DNA from: Cyathus striatus
Taxonomy: Eukaryota > Basidiomycota > Agaricomycetes > Agaricales > Nidulariaceae
Assembly: GCA_025738555.1 (NCBI GenBank)
Contig: JAOVFP010000016.1
Coordinates: 3,286,001 to 3,350,000 of the forward strand
Length of the DNA: 64,000 nt
Direction of reading: 5' to 3'
The notes beneath the pieces were generated by a model. It made no database searches, was not told the DNA's origin, and saw only the letters and a list, made by a program, of their open reading frames with translations. Both the position numbers and the translations under genes were made by a program. Positions 1 through 10,916 of this stretch are shown here, in pieces. Numbering within the stretch: position 1 is the stretch's first letter; each line of letters starts with the position of its first letter.

Positions 1-976
1 CATTAAAGAATTTAAGCGGCATTGTGCGATGCATATCTAGAACTTTAGTATAACTAATTGATGAACACATGGAAATTATTCAAGCTTGATACCTCGGCCG
101 TAGTACTTAATACTTAAGTATAGTACTCAGTTGCAGATGACCATTGTCACTATATTGAGCGCTTCCATCGGTGTATAAACTATTTAGCAAAATTGCAGGC
201 CATGAGGATATGAACTTCTTTTTCCATGCTCCTGGGTGTTTTCTGCTTTCAAGGAAGTCCTGTCTGGAAAGACGGGCTTAAGTGGGTCAGTGATATGTGA
301 GTCAGCCTGGGCGAAAGAACCTTCACATAAGTCAACAGTCAAATAGGTGCTAATATTAACGCTTCGGCGTGGCTCTCGACGATGTTTCGACGAGCTCGCG
401 AGAACTTGAAGTTGAATGGCGAACGGTACTTACTACTGCACACTTTCTTTTTTTTGCTTCCTTCATCTTACTTTACGCTAGTAGTCCTCCGTTAATGGAG
501 TTTTTTAATATGCTCATGTTTTTAGAGCAATCCAAATATATAACTTCGTGTCCGGGAGGTACGTACATAGGTTCTGATTTCTGACGACTCGCCACAATTA
601 TTTGATCTTTATTTACTATTACTTCCGTGCACCGTTCCTAGGCACCAGCGAGGAAATAAAGTCTTGAAAAGATCTGTGCCTACTTTCACCGGGGTCAGCC
701 GGGGCCCGAGCCAACCCAAGAGAGGACATATATGCGCATTATGCGCCAATCTATAGGATTCAACGTCAAGCTTCAGCGGGATTCTATCCAAATTATGTTA
801 GCTTAAAATGATGTCGAAGAAAGCTGCGCACTTAAAGAATTATTACAAGTAAGTTTGTAATTCAGAGAACTTTTGGCCTCACGATTACCCACCAGAAATC
901 CTTCATCCGAAAGGTTAGTCCTATCGTATATTTTTTCAGGATTAATAATACTGATGACTTCCATCGTATAGGACGC
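1..976. other. no gene recognised
   Basis: AT-rich stretch with only short open frames and no recognisable motif. From about 860 it becomes similar to the sequence upstream of the second acidic gene copy (both contain a ctgatgact(a/t)ccatcgt block), so its right end belongs to the tandem unit described next. Confidence 0.4.
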
Positions 977-1466
977 ATGGATAAGACAACCAAGGAGGAT
1001 AATGGAACGCACAACATCCAGGGAAGAAACGACAAGCGTGTAGAAGCGAAGGAAATATTGTCTAACAGGAGCAACCCCGTCGCTTCGGATGCTGATGATA
1101 TGTGAGTTATGCATCTGTCTGCTAATTAGAAGCTTCTCTGACATTACTTATCCTAGGTCACCGCCTAAAGAACCTGAAAATGACTTGCGAAGACAGCAGC
1201 ACACCTCGCTGAAGAAGATCATGAAGAAGATAGTGAAGAAAACTCCGAGGACGAAAATGAGGACTCCGTTGGCGAATCTAACGAACACTCCGATACGTAA
1301 GTTAGCAGTTAAATCGTAAGAAAATACATACTCACTCAGTAATATCTGTTATAGTATGTCAAGGGGAGAACCTAGGAGGTTTCATGCAGGGGGCGCAACA
1401 AAAAACTCAAGTGGGACAACGAAAAATTCTAATGATTCTAAAAAGTGGAATTGCATAATCATGTGA
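977..1466 (+). pseudogene. acidic CaaX protein family, copy 1 (frame-broken)
   Basis: First of three tandem diverged copies. Three exons can be read: 977-1101, 1157-1296 and 1355-1466, with GT-AG introns (gtgagt...cctag, gtaagt...tatag). Exon 1 starts MDKTTKEDNG. Exon 3 ends in NCIIM followed by TGA, a C-terminal Cys-aliphatic-aliphatic-Met box. Relative to copy 2 a 10-base segment is missing after the GAAAATGA at about 1175, so the acidic frame (AEEDHEED...) is reached only out of register and the total exon length is not a multiple of three. In the continuous frame exon 2 becomes Lys/Arg-rich and ends before the CaaX exon. I infer a broken copy. The family is not one I recognise. Confidence 0.5.
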
Positions 1467-2122
1467 TATTAAATCTTGTCCTTTCGTCAGCCACTAGTCA
1501 TTGCCGCAACTTGGCAAATACAGAGTTCCTCAAGCGCCCAACGTCGATTGTGTGACTGTCGACTTCATGCCAACTCCAGGGCCAGTGTAGTCTCTAGTTG
1601 TGTAAATATACACTTACATATGGATAAATTATAATAAGTTCTGCCACGATATTAAATTAAATACTACGTAGCTTCAAATTCAAACTTCACCGGCACCGTG
1701 GTCCGTGACCTCGCTCAGCACTTGCCCGCTGCTATTTGACTGCTACGTGAAAGGAATAGATAAGCACCTGTAAACACTACTATGTACATGCCACGAACGA
1801 ACCTACGCCGGATGGGATATTCGGCCTAGCTTCGACTGCTTGTTGTTCAATGCAAGTTCTTCGCTGATATGGTTCATGCAAACCGGGTTAGCGTGGCTTC
1901 TCTGCGCGCCAATCTGGCCGCGGCGCTCACGTCAAGGACGGATTAATGATATCGGGTGCTTTTGAATCACAGATAAGTAAGCAGAGAATTGGCTTTGCCC
2001 CTACCACTGTCGCCCACTTCAAGGCTTGCTTCCCACCCGATTTGAAGTCAGTCCTTCATTTATTGCTTTTTATTGTTGTAATATTGATAATGCTGATGAC
2101 TACCATCGTCCTAGTAGATTTC

Positions 2123-2599
2123 ATGGAAGGGGGTAATAGCGCGCCGGCATCTTCAGTCAAGGAAGAGAATGAAACACAGATCATCGAGGGAGAAAATGAC
2201 AAGCGTGTAGAAACGACGGAAACACCGTCCAACTGGAGCAACCCTGTCCATTCAGACGCTGACGAAATGCGAGTTATGCATCGGTCTGTTAATTAGAAGC
2301 TTCCCTGACATTACTTATCCTAGGTCACCGCCTAAGGAACCAGAAAATGAGGAAAACAAGCTTGCGACGCCAGCAGCACAGCTCGCTGAGGAGGATCTCG
2401 AAGACAGTGAAGAAGACTCCGAGGACGAAAATGAGGACGTTGGTGAATCTGACGACTCTGAACCGTAAGGATAACAGTTGGATCAGAAAAAAACAACGCA
2501 CTCAATGATGTCTACTTGGATAGCATGCCACGGGCGCCGCCTAAGAAACCCGCACATGGAGGAAAAAATGGAACAAAGAACGGGTGCATGATTATGTAG
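2123..2599 (+). CDS. small acidic protein with C-terminal CaaX box (copy 2)
   Basis: Three exons, 2123-2268, 2324-2464 and 2524-2599, total 363 nt, giving 120 residues with phases that match. The start at 2123 (MEGGNSAPASS) aligns with the ATGs of copies 1 and 3. The protein is hydrophilic: an N-terminal Ser/Glu/Asn-rich part, a central run rich in Glu and Asp (EEDLEDSEEDSEDENED), a short PRAPPKKPAHGG segment, and a C terminus CMIM immediately before TAG. CMIM fits the CaaX pattern; a terminal Met would favour farnesylation in known systems. This suggests a lipid-anchored protein facing the cytoplasm. Intron 1 has a GC donor (AT|GCGAGT) where copy 1 has GT. No signal peptide or transmembrane segment. 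Function unknown. The acidic body and length differ from the usual short basidiomycete pheromone precursors, but that remains an alternative. Confidence 0.6.
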
Positions 2600-3048
2600 T
2601 AATAGGAAAGAGGTTTCCTAAAACATTATGACGGATCTGGCTTCTTTCGAGGACTTCAGACGTGTTTCCATGGTCTGACTGTTTCCGAGCGTCATCGCAA
2701 GTTGATCGCTGCTACGGACGACCAATTTAGATACTTAGTAGAAAGGCAATCAGTGCTCCAGGTGAAAAGAAGGTTTTACAAATGTGCAAGTTATTGTGCT
2801 CGCCAATCAATAACAAGTCATCAAAGTTTCTGTGTCAATGCCGATGATGTCGATGTAGACGCGCGCTTATGGTCGTGATATGTAAAGCCCTTGGGAACAA
2901 TTGGAACAGTTGGCAATTAAGTTTTAACAAAGATTTGGACTGTAACGTCCACTATTACCCACAAGCTATCACCCGGCACGTTAGTTCTTTTCAGTTCTCC
3001 CTGTGGGTTTTAATGTCGCTCATGATTATTTCATCGTGATAAGGAAGC

Positions 3049-3600
3049 ATGGATAAAGGTGATACTAGCGAGTCAGCTTCCTCTTCGTTCAAGGACGATA
3101 ATGAAACACAGATTAACGAGAGTGAAAATGTCGTGCTGACAGAATCCAAGGACACACATTCTGAGGGAGAGAATGACCTTATAGATGCTTCGTTGGATGA
3201 CGAATTTGATGAATCAGATTTCGAAGAGGGCGGTATTGATGAGAGCCTGCAAGTAGCACTTGATCTCGTCAGTTTGATGATCCCTTGACACGATATTCTA
3301 GTCGACCACGGGCTCGTCCCAATAAACCTGTCGTAGGAGGAAACCCAGCGAAGCCTATCAAAAAGTCTTCTGAAGAGGAGTTAGAGGCTGAAGATGAATC
3401 CACTGCCAGTGATGTATCCCAGGACGAAAAAAAGGACGGTACTAAAAACGACGAAGCGGATGAAGACTTCGATTTTGGGTAGGTTGTTGTTTATTCTGGG
3501 GAATATTATATTTGTTGATGTCTACTGTAGTCGAAATCGGGCGCCGCCCAAGAGACCTGCAGTTGGGGGACCCATAAAATTGAAGCCAAAGCCAAAATAG
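3049..3600 (+). CDS. small acidic protein family, copy 3 (model uncertain)
   Basis: Third tandem copy. The N-terminal frame starts MDKGDTSESASSS and shares the DNETQI segment with copy 2. A middle exon rich in Glu/Asp (SSEEELEAEDEST) and a last exon starting RNRAPPKRPAVGG follow; the last junction (gtaggt at 3480 to tgtag at 3530) is a clear GT-AG intron with matching phase. The first junction is not clear: the likely acceptor at 3300 needs phase 2 and I found no good phase-2 donor in the exon before it, so this copy may also be frame-broken. It ends KPKPK without a cysteine, so the CaaX box is absent here. Function unknown. Confidence 0.4.
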
Positions 3601-4224
3601 ATACTCATACTTACTTTCATCTTGTTTATGATAAGTAAGAAATGACATTTACTTCGGTCATTATTAGAGCAAATGGTAGCAATTTAACCAAGTGACCTGG
3701 AGAATCAATACAGAGATATCTTGTAGCAGAGGCATTGCTACTTCTTGCGGAGCAGGAAGCCTCTTAAATGTGTTCATGTCGACAGCAAACATGTTCGAGT
3801 CCATGTTCCGCGGTAAAAATCAATCGAGACAACAGCGCTTAAGAGTTGAGGGTTGTAGAAAGTCGGCACCGACTACAAAATGGTGGACGTTCTGAAGCGC
3901 CGAACACTATCCTATATTTTAACGAGTAGGTTTAGCATGGACTTGATGGTACACAAACAATGCCGTTATTCTTACAGTGCAACCTATTACATTTGTCAAC
4001 GCTATTACAACAAAAGTGGTACACACATAAACATCCGCGCCTTCTGCATCGTAAAATCATCCATTTCATCCATCGCTTCCCCCTCACCCCCAGCTTCTTC
4101 ACCCGCTCCATCGTAATAGTCTCAATATTTACAATCACACTCCGCTATCTCAAAAGTTAGCTCCCTAAAACGCAATTAGTGTCCAGCTCTTCACACCACT
4201 ACTCCATCCACTAGCATGAAATAT
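3601..4224. other. no gene recognised
   Basis: Only short overlapping open frames on both strands with no family motif. Nothing supportable. Confidence 0.4.
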
Positions 4225-4875
4225 TAGCAGTGCTGATCACCTTAATGTCAGGATCGACAAGGAACAGCAACACTATTTTCGCATGGACAGGTTTTTTCTG
4301 ATTGTCAAGCTTAAAGGGCTGGACTGGGAGACAGCCTTCGAAAGTATCCACAACCTAACGCCTATACTACTGGAGCGGGGTTTCTAAACCAAACACATCA
4401 GCTGGTGGTAGCTTGTCGACATTCAATATTATCGGCCTCAGTTACGCATTGTCGCCGAAAGGCTAGTTTGGGAATCATCACATTCTCTGGCTCAATTGAT
4501 GGGCCACGAATGCGGGCTTCTAGATGTTGCTAGTACGATGTGATGATAGAGCAAGCAATGGTGCGAACGTCTGAGGCCCCGGTTGGACAGAAACGCGCCC
4601 TACTCACTTTCGCCATTCCCTCCAGAGTCTGACGCTCTTGAAATCCCTTTTGTTTCCTTCGTCGACTTGTTTCGGACAGCCTCCGGTACCCCGAACCGGG
4701 ATTACAGCGACGCAGTTTTTATGGATGCGGGTTAACTTGTGTATTGGGAATGTGGTAATCGCCAACTCCCATAACAGAATCGAGTAACTAATCACTCGTT
4801 CAATACGCGTGCAAAGTTTGCCGTGCGTTCCTGGGCGGTGATTATTAATGCAACTTGTGTTTCCGCTTTTCACCT
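4225..4875 (-). pseudogene. DUF4246 gene relic
   Basis: Nucleotide similarity to the DUF4246 gene at 6565-8478 is visible in blocks in the same order and on the same strand. Around 4232 a ctgatcacctt..gtc.ggatcgacaag block corresponds to 6795-6830 (the LFLVDP...VISTA region). Around 4450 a gcattg..gccg.aa..ctagtttggg block corresponds to 7041-7080. Around 4583 cagaaacgcg corresponds to the segment near 7360. Around 4770 cccataa.agaatcgagtaa corresponds to 7541-7565, and the match fades near 4875. No open frame spans the blocks. It is a decayed copy missing the N-terminal half. Confidence 0.65.
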
Positions 4876-6564
4876 GCGACGTCAACCTAGACTCTTTCAC
4901 TGAGGACACACGCCCTTATTGACCAGTGAGCAGGTCGTCGCTGTTGAATCTTGTCTCCATTTCGAAGTAGCAGGGGCCTCATCGAGAATCTGTCGACAAA
5001 TTAACGCGAGAGTACAAAAGCCAATCCATCAGAATATAAATTCTCGAAGTCTGAAAGCGCTGAAATGTCAACCGGGACGCACGTTGCTAAGGATTGTGTT
5101 CATGAATCATAGAAGGGCGGTGGATGCTAAAGTTATAGGTTTCCAGGAGTCGAAAGCCGGGACTTGCAGCGGGCTTGTATATGCTCGAAAACAATGCCGA
5201 GATGTATTAGAACCAGAAATTCGTATAAAATTGAGAAACAAATACTGTGTACATAGGCCATGGTGGTTGAAAGTAAAGCTGTTAGAATTTGTGTTGCTGT
5301 TAACTTGCTGTGAACATTGATTTTTAATTTTATTGGTCACATGACTGAGCAACGGAATCGGACCCAACCAGGCCTGAGGACCTTCAAGTCTTCAATCATG
5401 TTCGTGCTTCAGCTTGGTTCCTGACGAGTTTAGCCACTCGAAACTTCTCCAGTTTTTTTAATCTCGTGCTTGGATATCTTTTCTACCAACAAACGCTCTC
5501 TGGGTATCGATCGGCCGTAAAGTTAAAGTTTTGTTATGTTCGTCTAGCAGCCTGCCGGCCATTCAAACTCCAGCCCAGACCCAGGACTGCATACTTGACC
5601 CTATTGACTCTGGGCTTTCATATCCACCAGGAATAAAGGTAAGAATGAAGCAAATCAAAGGTCCCTTTATTCATGATGGCTTTTGAATGAAAAACAGTGT
5701 CGGGATGACCCACTTCTCGTTAAATCGATGATGTCAAGTCCTGTAACTTGTCTTAGTGACAACCTTTCTCCACCGAGGACGCGATAAAGACATTACAACA
5801 AGCGATGCCACGACAAGAACGCAAGAACCGTACGGATGGCTGCACCTTGTGCTTGCCCCATCTCTTGCACAACTCTAAGCTCCCCCGCGGTCATCGTCTT
5901 CCGCAGTGGGCTCGTACCAAGGCACATATTCACATCACGTAGTGGGAGTGCTGCTGTACCGTCTGCAGCTTGCCAGCGGTTGATCTAGCTACAGAAAGCC
6001 CGATGTCTTGCCTCGATAGGATAGGGGCTAACGATACAGAAGGGAGGTATCGCCATAATGGTGCGGAGAAGAAATAACATTGATAAATGCGCATCACTTC
6101 CTGTTATTTCCATTACTTTCCTGATGAACACACTTGCCATCTTCGGTGCCACCAGAACCACCGTGGGTGCTACCTCCCTCGTTATCCAGCCTAGATGGTG
6201 GGGTAGCCTTGACGATGGTGGAGAGCAATGATAAGGACAATGTCGATGAGCCATAATGAGACAAGGAAGTGCGCGGCGAAGTACAGCGAAGAGATTACGC
6301 TGTAGAAGACAAGTTCGCAAAAACGAGTGAGGATAAATGGTAGGTTGGCAAGTACTAGTTGTACGTACCTAGACCGAAGGTATTGTCTTAAAGGCTGATA
6401 GAATGATTAATAAAGGTTATTGATTATTTCAGAGCTACGTCGAATGGTGTGGAGCTGCGACGGTATACATGCATGTTTCGCATTCTAATGCGCGATAAGT
6501 GGAACAATAAAGCTATCCTTACAATATAACCCATGCACTTACTACATGATTTACGAGCGCTCAG
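4876..6564. other. no gene recognised
   Basis: Open frames of 111-133 codons occur (4919-5320 +, 5985-6320 -) but they lack introns, recognisable motifs and a consistent composition. I treat the stretch as non-coding. Confidence 0.4.
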
Positions 6565-8478
6565 TTAACCTTTAAGGGAGATCTTAGACCATTTAAACTG
6601 ATTCTCCTGATCCAATATGAATAGTTTCCTTCGGTCAGCTAGCTTCTCCCTTCCTTCCTTTGCTCTCTTCATCGCAATAGGATAATCAATGTATTCAAGA
6701 ATTTCATACTGCACCTCAGAAGGCAGCCCTCTCACTGCCGGTTCGAACTCGGCATGCCACCAGTCTTTCCTTTGGCAAGGGATATTGGCCGTACTGATCA
6801 CCTTGATATTAGGGTCGACAAGAAAGAGCGCTAGAATCTTCCTATGACCTGGTTTCTTGGGGTCTTCGAGTTTGAAGGGTTTTAAGCGGTGTTGCAGGGT
6901 ATTGGGAAACACCAAGAGACGACCTTCTAGAGTTTTCACGCTTCCCAACACCTGTACTGCAGGATCATTTTCTATCAATCCAAAAACGGCATTGAGCCAC
7001 TGGTTGTCTTCCGTGTCATATCGTTGAACTTTGCGATTACATTGCTTCCGGAACTCAAGCTTGGCTGGAGTGACGTTCTCTGATGAATAGTAATAAATCG
7101 CGTTGGCGACGATATGTTCATTCTAAAAGTGTTTATAGGTTAGTTGAACTTGTGCGATGGTGATGTGGTTCGAGAGGTCAAACCAGTTGTCCTTCAATAT
7201 GCCATACTCCAGCTCCGTATTCAGGCTTCTCTGGCGTCAATACAATATTGACCAGTTTCACGATAACCTGCAGTCCATGCCGCTTATACTGATCTCGAAG
7301 TCTCACTGGGTTATCATTCACTTTCGGCGGCGCGAATTTCGCTACTGGATCGGGTTGCACAGAAACACGTTTGCCCTTCCACCATACCTTCCTACGAGCC
7401 TTGTATTGGTTATGATCCTCGCCTGGCTGTCGCTGTGGTCCATCTGAGTCGGAGAGGTCTTTAAATTCGGGATTATAAAGCGCTCTGTCGCACGGTATGC
7501 GCATCAAGTCATTATGAGAGCGAGCACAAGTAAGAGCAATATCCCATAAAGGAATCGAGTAATCAACCAGCTGTTCGATAAGCCTATAGAGATCTTTGTG
7601 TCTTTTCGGATGAAGATTGTTTATGTAGCTAGTAATTTTCGCCTTTTCGCCTTGAATATCTACTTCACATGGAAGCCACTGGAAGCGTTCGTTAAATAGG
7701 CGTTCTTTAAATGTAGGAGGTTTAGTGTCAGAGCCGTGTTTGCCTCTCGCAAAGATATAACAGGTTCAACAAGAGGAACAACGTTACCCACGGCAGACAT
7801 TTCCAGACCATCTTCTATTCCTTCCATCCGCCTATCCGGAAGTATTTTGCTAAGGCCAAACTCCAGAGGGAATAGAGACGGGTGAACAAGGTCCAGAACT
7901 TTGTTGTCCGATCCAGGATGCCAGTCCTTCTCGTCTTCGGGGACATCTTCGAGCGGCTCCACAGCTTTCAAAAGAGCAGTTTTAAAGTCAAGTGGGACTA
8001 TCTTATCACTCTTCACGACACCAGGGTCGTATACCAGAATGGTGCCAGCAGCTGCGTAGACTTGGGCTTTGTAGCATAGTTCATCCAATATGTAGTCGGC
8101 CATCAGTTCAGACACGTCAAACTTAGACTGGAGAATATGGCTCTTCCAGGTTGTGGTAAGATTCTCATCGTGTATCTGACCAGTGTCACCAGGTTAGAAA
8201 GCGCATATAAGATGGTATAAAGGCCCAAGATGTAATACCTTCTCCTCCCATTTAGGCTTAGAAGTTAGCGAATCTATGACGCGTTGCATGAAAAGCTCCC
8301 TGAGAGGAATAAGGCGTCCGCTGGGATAACGCAGCCTCAGGGACTCTGATCATATAAGAACGAAAATACACTGTTCAAGTACTCACCGAAGGCCTTCAGG
8401 TTCTGGATCTAAGACAGTTCGAAATCTATTCACGAAATCGTGATTTAAGGGAAGCCCATAGCCAGGAAGTGGATCCAT
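6565..8478 (-). CDS. DUF4246 domain protein
   Basis: Fungal protein of unknown function, family DUF4246. The start at 8478 gives MDPLPGYGLPL, the usual PGYG N-terminal motif. Conserved stretches follow in order: KDWHPGSDNKVLDLVHPSLFP (roughly the middle), QWLPCEVDI, SYINNLHP, WHIEGQL, NEHIVANAIYYYSSENVT, GRLLVFPNTLQHR, PGHRKILALFLVDP and ISTANIPCQRKDWW near the C terminus. The WHIEG histidine/glutamate, the LQHR histidine and the following arginine are spaced as in Fe(II)/2-oxoglutarate dioxygenases; that reading is inference. A frame change near 7750 is resolved by a 44-nt intron (gtaacg at about 7785 to gag), which is short with an unusual GAG acceptor, so a one-base error is the alternative. 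It is the only copy in the window that appears complete apart from this. Confidence 0.8.
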
Positions 8479-8904
8479 GAGTAACGATAGTGGTGGTGAG
8501 GAAGAATGAATGAAAGATTGGCCATGTCCCTTTTATACGCTGGATTAGAAACAGTGGCAAGATATATGCGCGAAATAGTACCAGTTATGATGGCCCGCGT
8601 GGGTTGCAATTGGTTGATCGCTGTTGAACGTCGCGTCCATACATACATACTTATAAGGAAATGTGCATTCCTGAAAAAATGCTGCCGCTCCGACTGCCGA
8701 CCGGCGATACACAGTCGGGAGCAGATCACTACGAAAGACGAAAGTAACCAGCGAATAATGCACAGGAATGGCAGTCGTCTAGGAGCTCGATTCAGAGCAA
8801 ATTCAGAGTGGTCGTTGTTCAAACGTTTAAGTTTATTTATAGATTTGCTTGACGTTCTCTATTTCCTTCTAACACGCACTTAACTACTACTAAAGTACCA
8901 ACAT
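8479..8904. other. upstream region of DUF4246 gene; no other gene
   Basis: Contains the divergent 5' side of the DUF4246 gene and the 3' flank of HGH1. Overlapping open frames on both strands are mutual shadows; no supported gene. Confidence 0.4.
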
Positions 8905-10719
8905 CTACACCTCCTCAATCTTATAATCCTCATCATCACTCTCCTCCTCTTTCCCCTTACCCTCCTTGCCTTCCTTGCTCTCCTCAAGCTCCATCTTCGC
9001 AACCTGCGCCAGCAAATCGCCACCAGGACCTGGCCCAAAGAGATTAACAGCCGCTGGCTCACTCGCATGCTCTAGACTAGGTACCACAGCGGGCTTCTTC
9101 GCCAGCTCCTCCTCCTCCAACGGAGCGTCCTCTTCTTCCACATTAGCCACTTTCGGCTCATTGCCTTTGAGCAGCTGCACAAGGCGCTCGATGTGCTCTG
9201 CGATCTGTGTTCAAATTCACACTTAGTATGGATACATGAAAGGAAAGGAAGAGAAAGCAAACCCTGTCGACTTTCTCAGCGGCATGTGCAGCGCGCACGA
9301 TCTCGTACACTCCATGGTCGCGCTGATAATCCCTTCCCCATCGCGTATGGCAGAGCAAGAGGAGGGTTTCGACAAAGGTAAGTCGTATTGCTGGGTCTTG
9401 TTCTCGCTTTTTGTCCGGAGGGAGGAGTTGTACTGCTTCTGGGAGCTTTTCTTGATCCTAGCGTGAAATGTTAGTGTCAAGAGTTTTGACCGGGAGGAGG
9501 GGGAGTATGAACCTCGAAATCAAATTCTTCTGGACCTGCGAGTGGGAGGAGGAGGTACGGAAGGGCGTCGATTCCAGGCGCGGGGATGTCAGCGGGTGGG
9601 ATGGAGACGAGTTCTGACTCCTGCGAGAGGATGGCTTTATGACCTGTTGCTTGGAAGGAGCAGTTTCTACACAATAGATAAGTACCGACAGTATATAAAG
9701 GAGTGTATACCCACTTGATAGTAGAAGCAACACCACCTCGTCTTATCGTGTCATTATGTTCCGTGAAGGCAACCAACTTCGACAAGGGGTATTCCTTCTT
9801 ACTTGCCTTGTCCAGCTGATTGTTCGGTTGAGGCGTTAAGAAAAAGGTTCTCCCGGCCGGTGACTATATCTGTATCAGATAAGATAAGATGTGCAAAGAA
9901 AAGCTGACATACCACTGTAACATTGGCGAATACGCTCGCCAGGAAGTTTAAACTCCCCTTCCTCGTCCTCTTCGACAAATCGCCCCCATCCATCTGTGCA
10001 CCCTCTACGAACGCATCTACGAGCAACGGCAGTGCCAGTACCTCCTTCGCTTCGGCTTGAGGGTACGGAACGGGGGAAGGACACGATCCGCTCCGTGAGT
10101 CGACCGGGAATATGCCATTTGATAGCCTCTTGTCAGGGATGACAGGAATTTTGAGCTTGAGCATGGCTGAGCATGCCGAGGAGGATGCGGTGAGATTTGA
10201 GAGGAGCATGGAAGCCAGATCAGCTAGGATCGAGTGGGGGTTCTGGCGCGATGGTCAATTAGCGCGGGGTAAATGCACGAAGGAGATGAGATACGATTAT
10301 GTAGGAGACGATGAAGTGAATGAAGGTGGTGTCTGAGAGGGATGGGAGGACCAGGGGCGAGTCGGAGAGGTTGACGAGGGCGCGGAAGGCATCGTGCGCT
10401 ACTGTCTACACATCTCACGAATAATTAGCGGTTGATTAATGGTATAAATAGGAAGAACGTACTAGTTGATCCCGACATAATAGCTTTAGATCTCTTATCA
10501 CATCTCCCTCCTTGGGCTTGATGAGCCCACTGCCTTGGAGTCCATTCAAAAAGATATCGCGGTGCGGAGATCCCTTCAGAGTTTGGGGAAGCAGGTTTTC
10601 CAAGGCAATCTGCCTGACCTGGTGGTTTTTATCCCTTAAAAATGGGAGCAACTATGGAGGATAATGAAAATAATGTATAGGAATATTTGTTGGCTTACCT
10701 CGCGCAATTGTGCCTCCAT
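8905..10719 (-). CDS. HGH1: HGH1 homologue (armadillo-like eEF2-folding cochaperone)
   Basis: Homologue of the HGH1/FAM203 family, in yeast a cytosolic adaptor that helps the TRiC chaperonin and Hsp90 fold elongation factor 2. The start at 10719 (MEAQLRE) is followed by a 21-nt first exon and an intron. The second exon begins LLPFLRDKNHQVRQIALENL, the family's N-terminal signature. Later exons give TVAHDAFRALVNLSD, NPHSILADLASMLLSNLTAS, GRTFFLTPQP, LSKLVAFTEHNDTIRRGGVA, STIKNCSF, EAVQLLPPDKKREQDPAIRL and ETLLLLCHTRWGRDYQRDHG. The C terminus is a Glu/Lys-rich acidic tail of about 60 residues. At least seven short GT-AG introns; all frames join without breaks. The 5' end faces SPT20, about 200 bp away, a likely shared divergent promoter. 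Confidence 0.9.
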
Positions 10720-10916
10720 GATTGCGGTCGTCGTCGAAAGATAAGTAGAGTTGTGCACGTGACAGGAGATATAGCAGTGCTTAGTCATCAAACGCTAATG
10801 CCACTTACCGGCGGCTACAGTCAAGATTCCATAACTATTCATTGTCCACTGCTCACGTCCTGGCTGTCCCCCCCGCCTCCGCCTCCTCTCTCCACCAAGG
10901 CGGCTTTTATGCCCCA

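Noticed and set aside
977..2599. Classical basidiomycete mating pheromone precursors
   Set aside because: The CaaX ends fit, but the proteins are longer, very acidic, lack an evident processing motif before the C-terminal peptide, and no pheromone receptor is in the window; kept only as an alternative.
4919..5320. 133-codon frame (+)
   Set aside because: Lies next to the DUF4246 relic, has no recognisable domain and no introns in a genome where nearly all genes are split.
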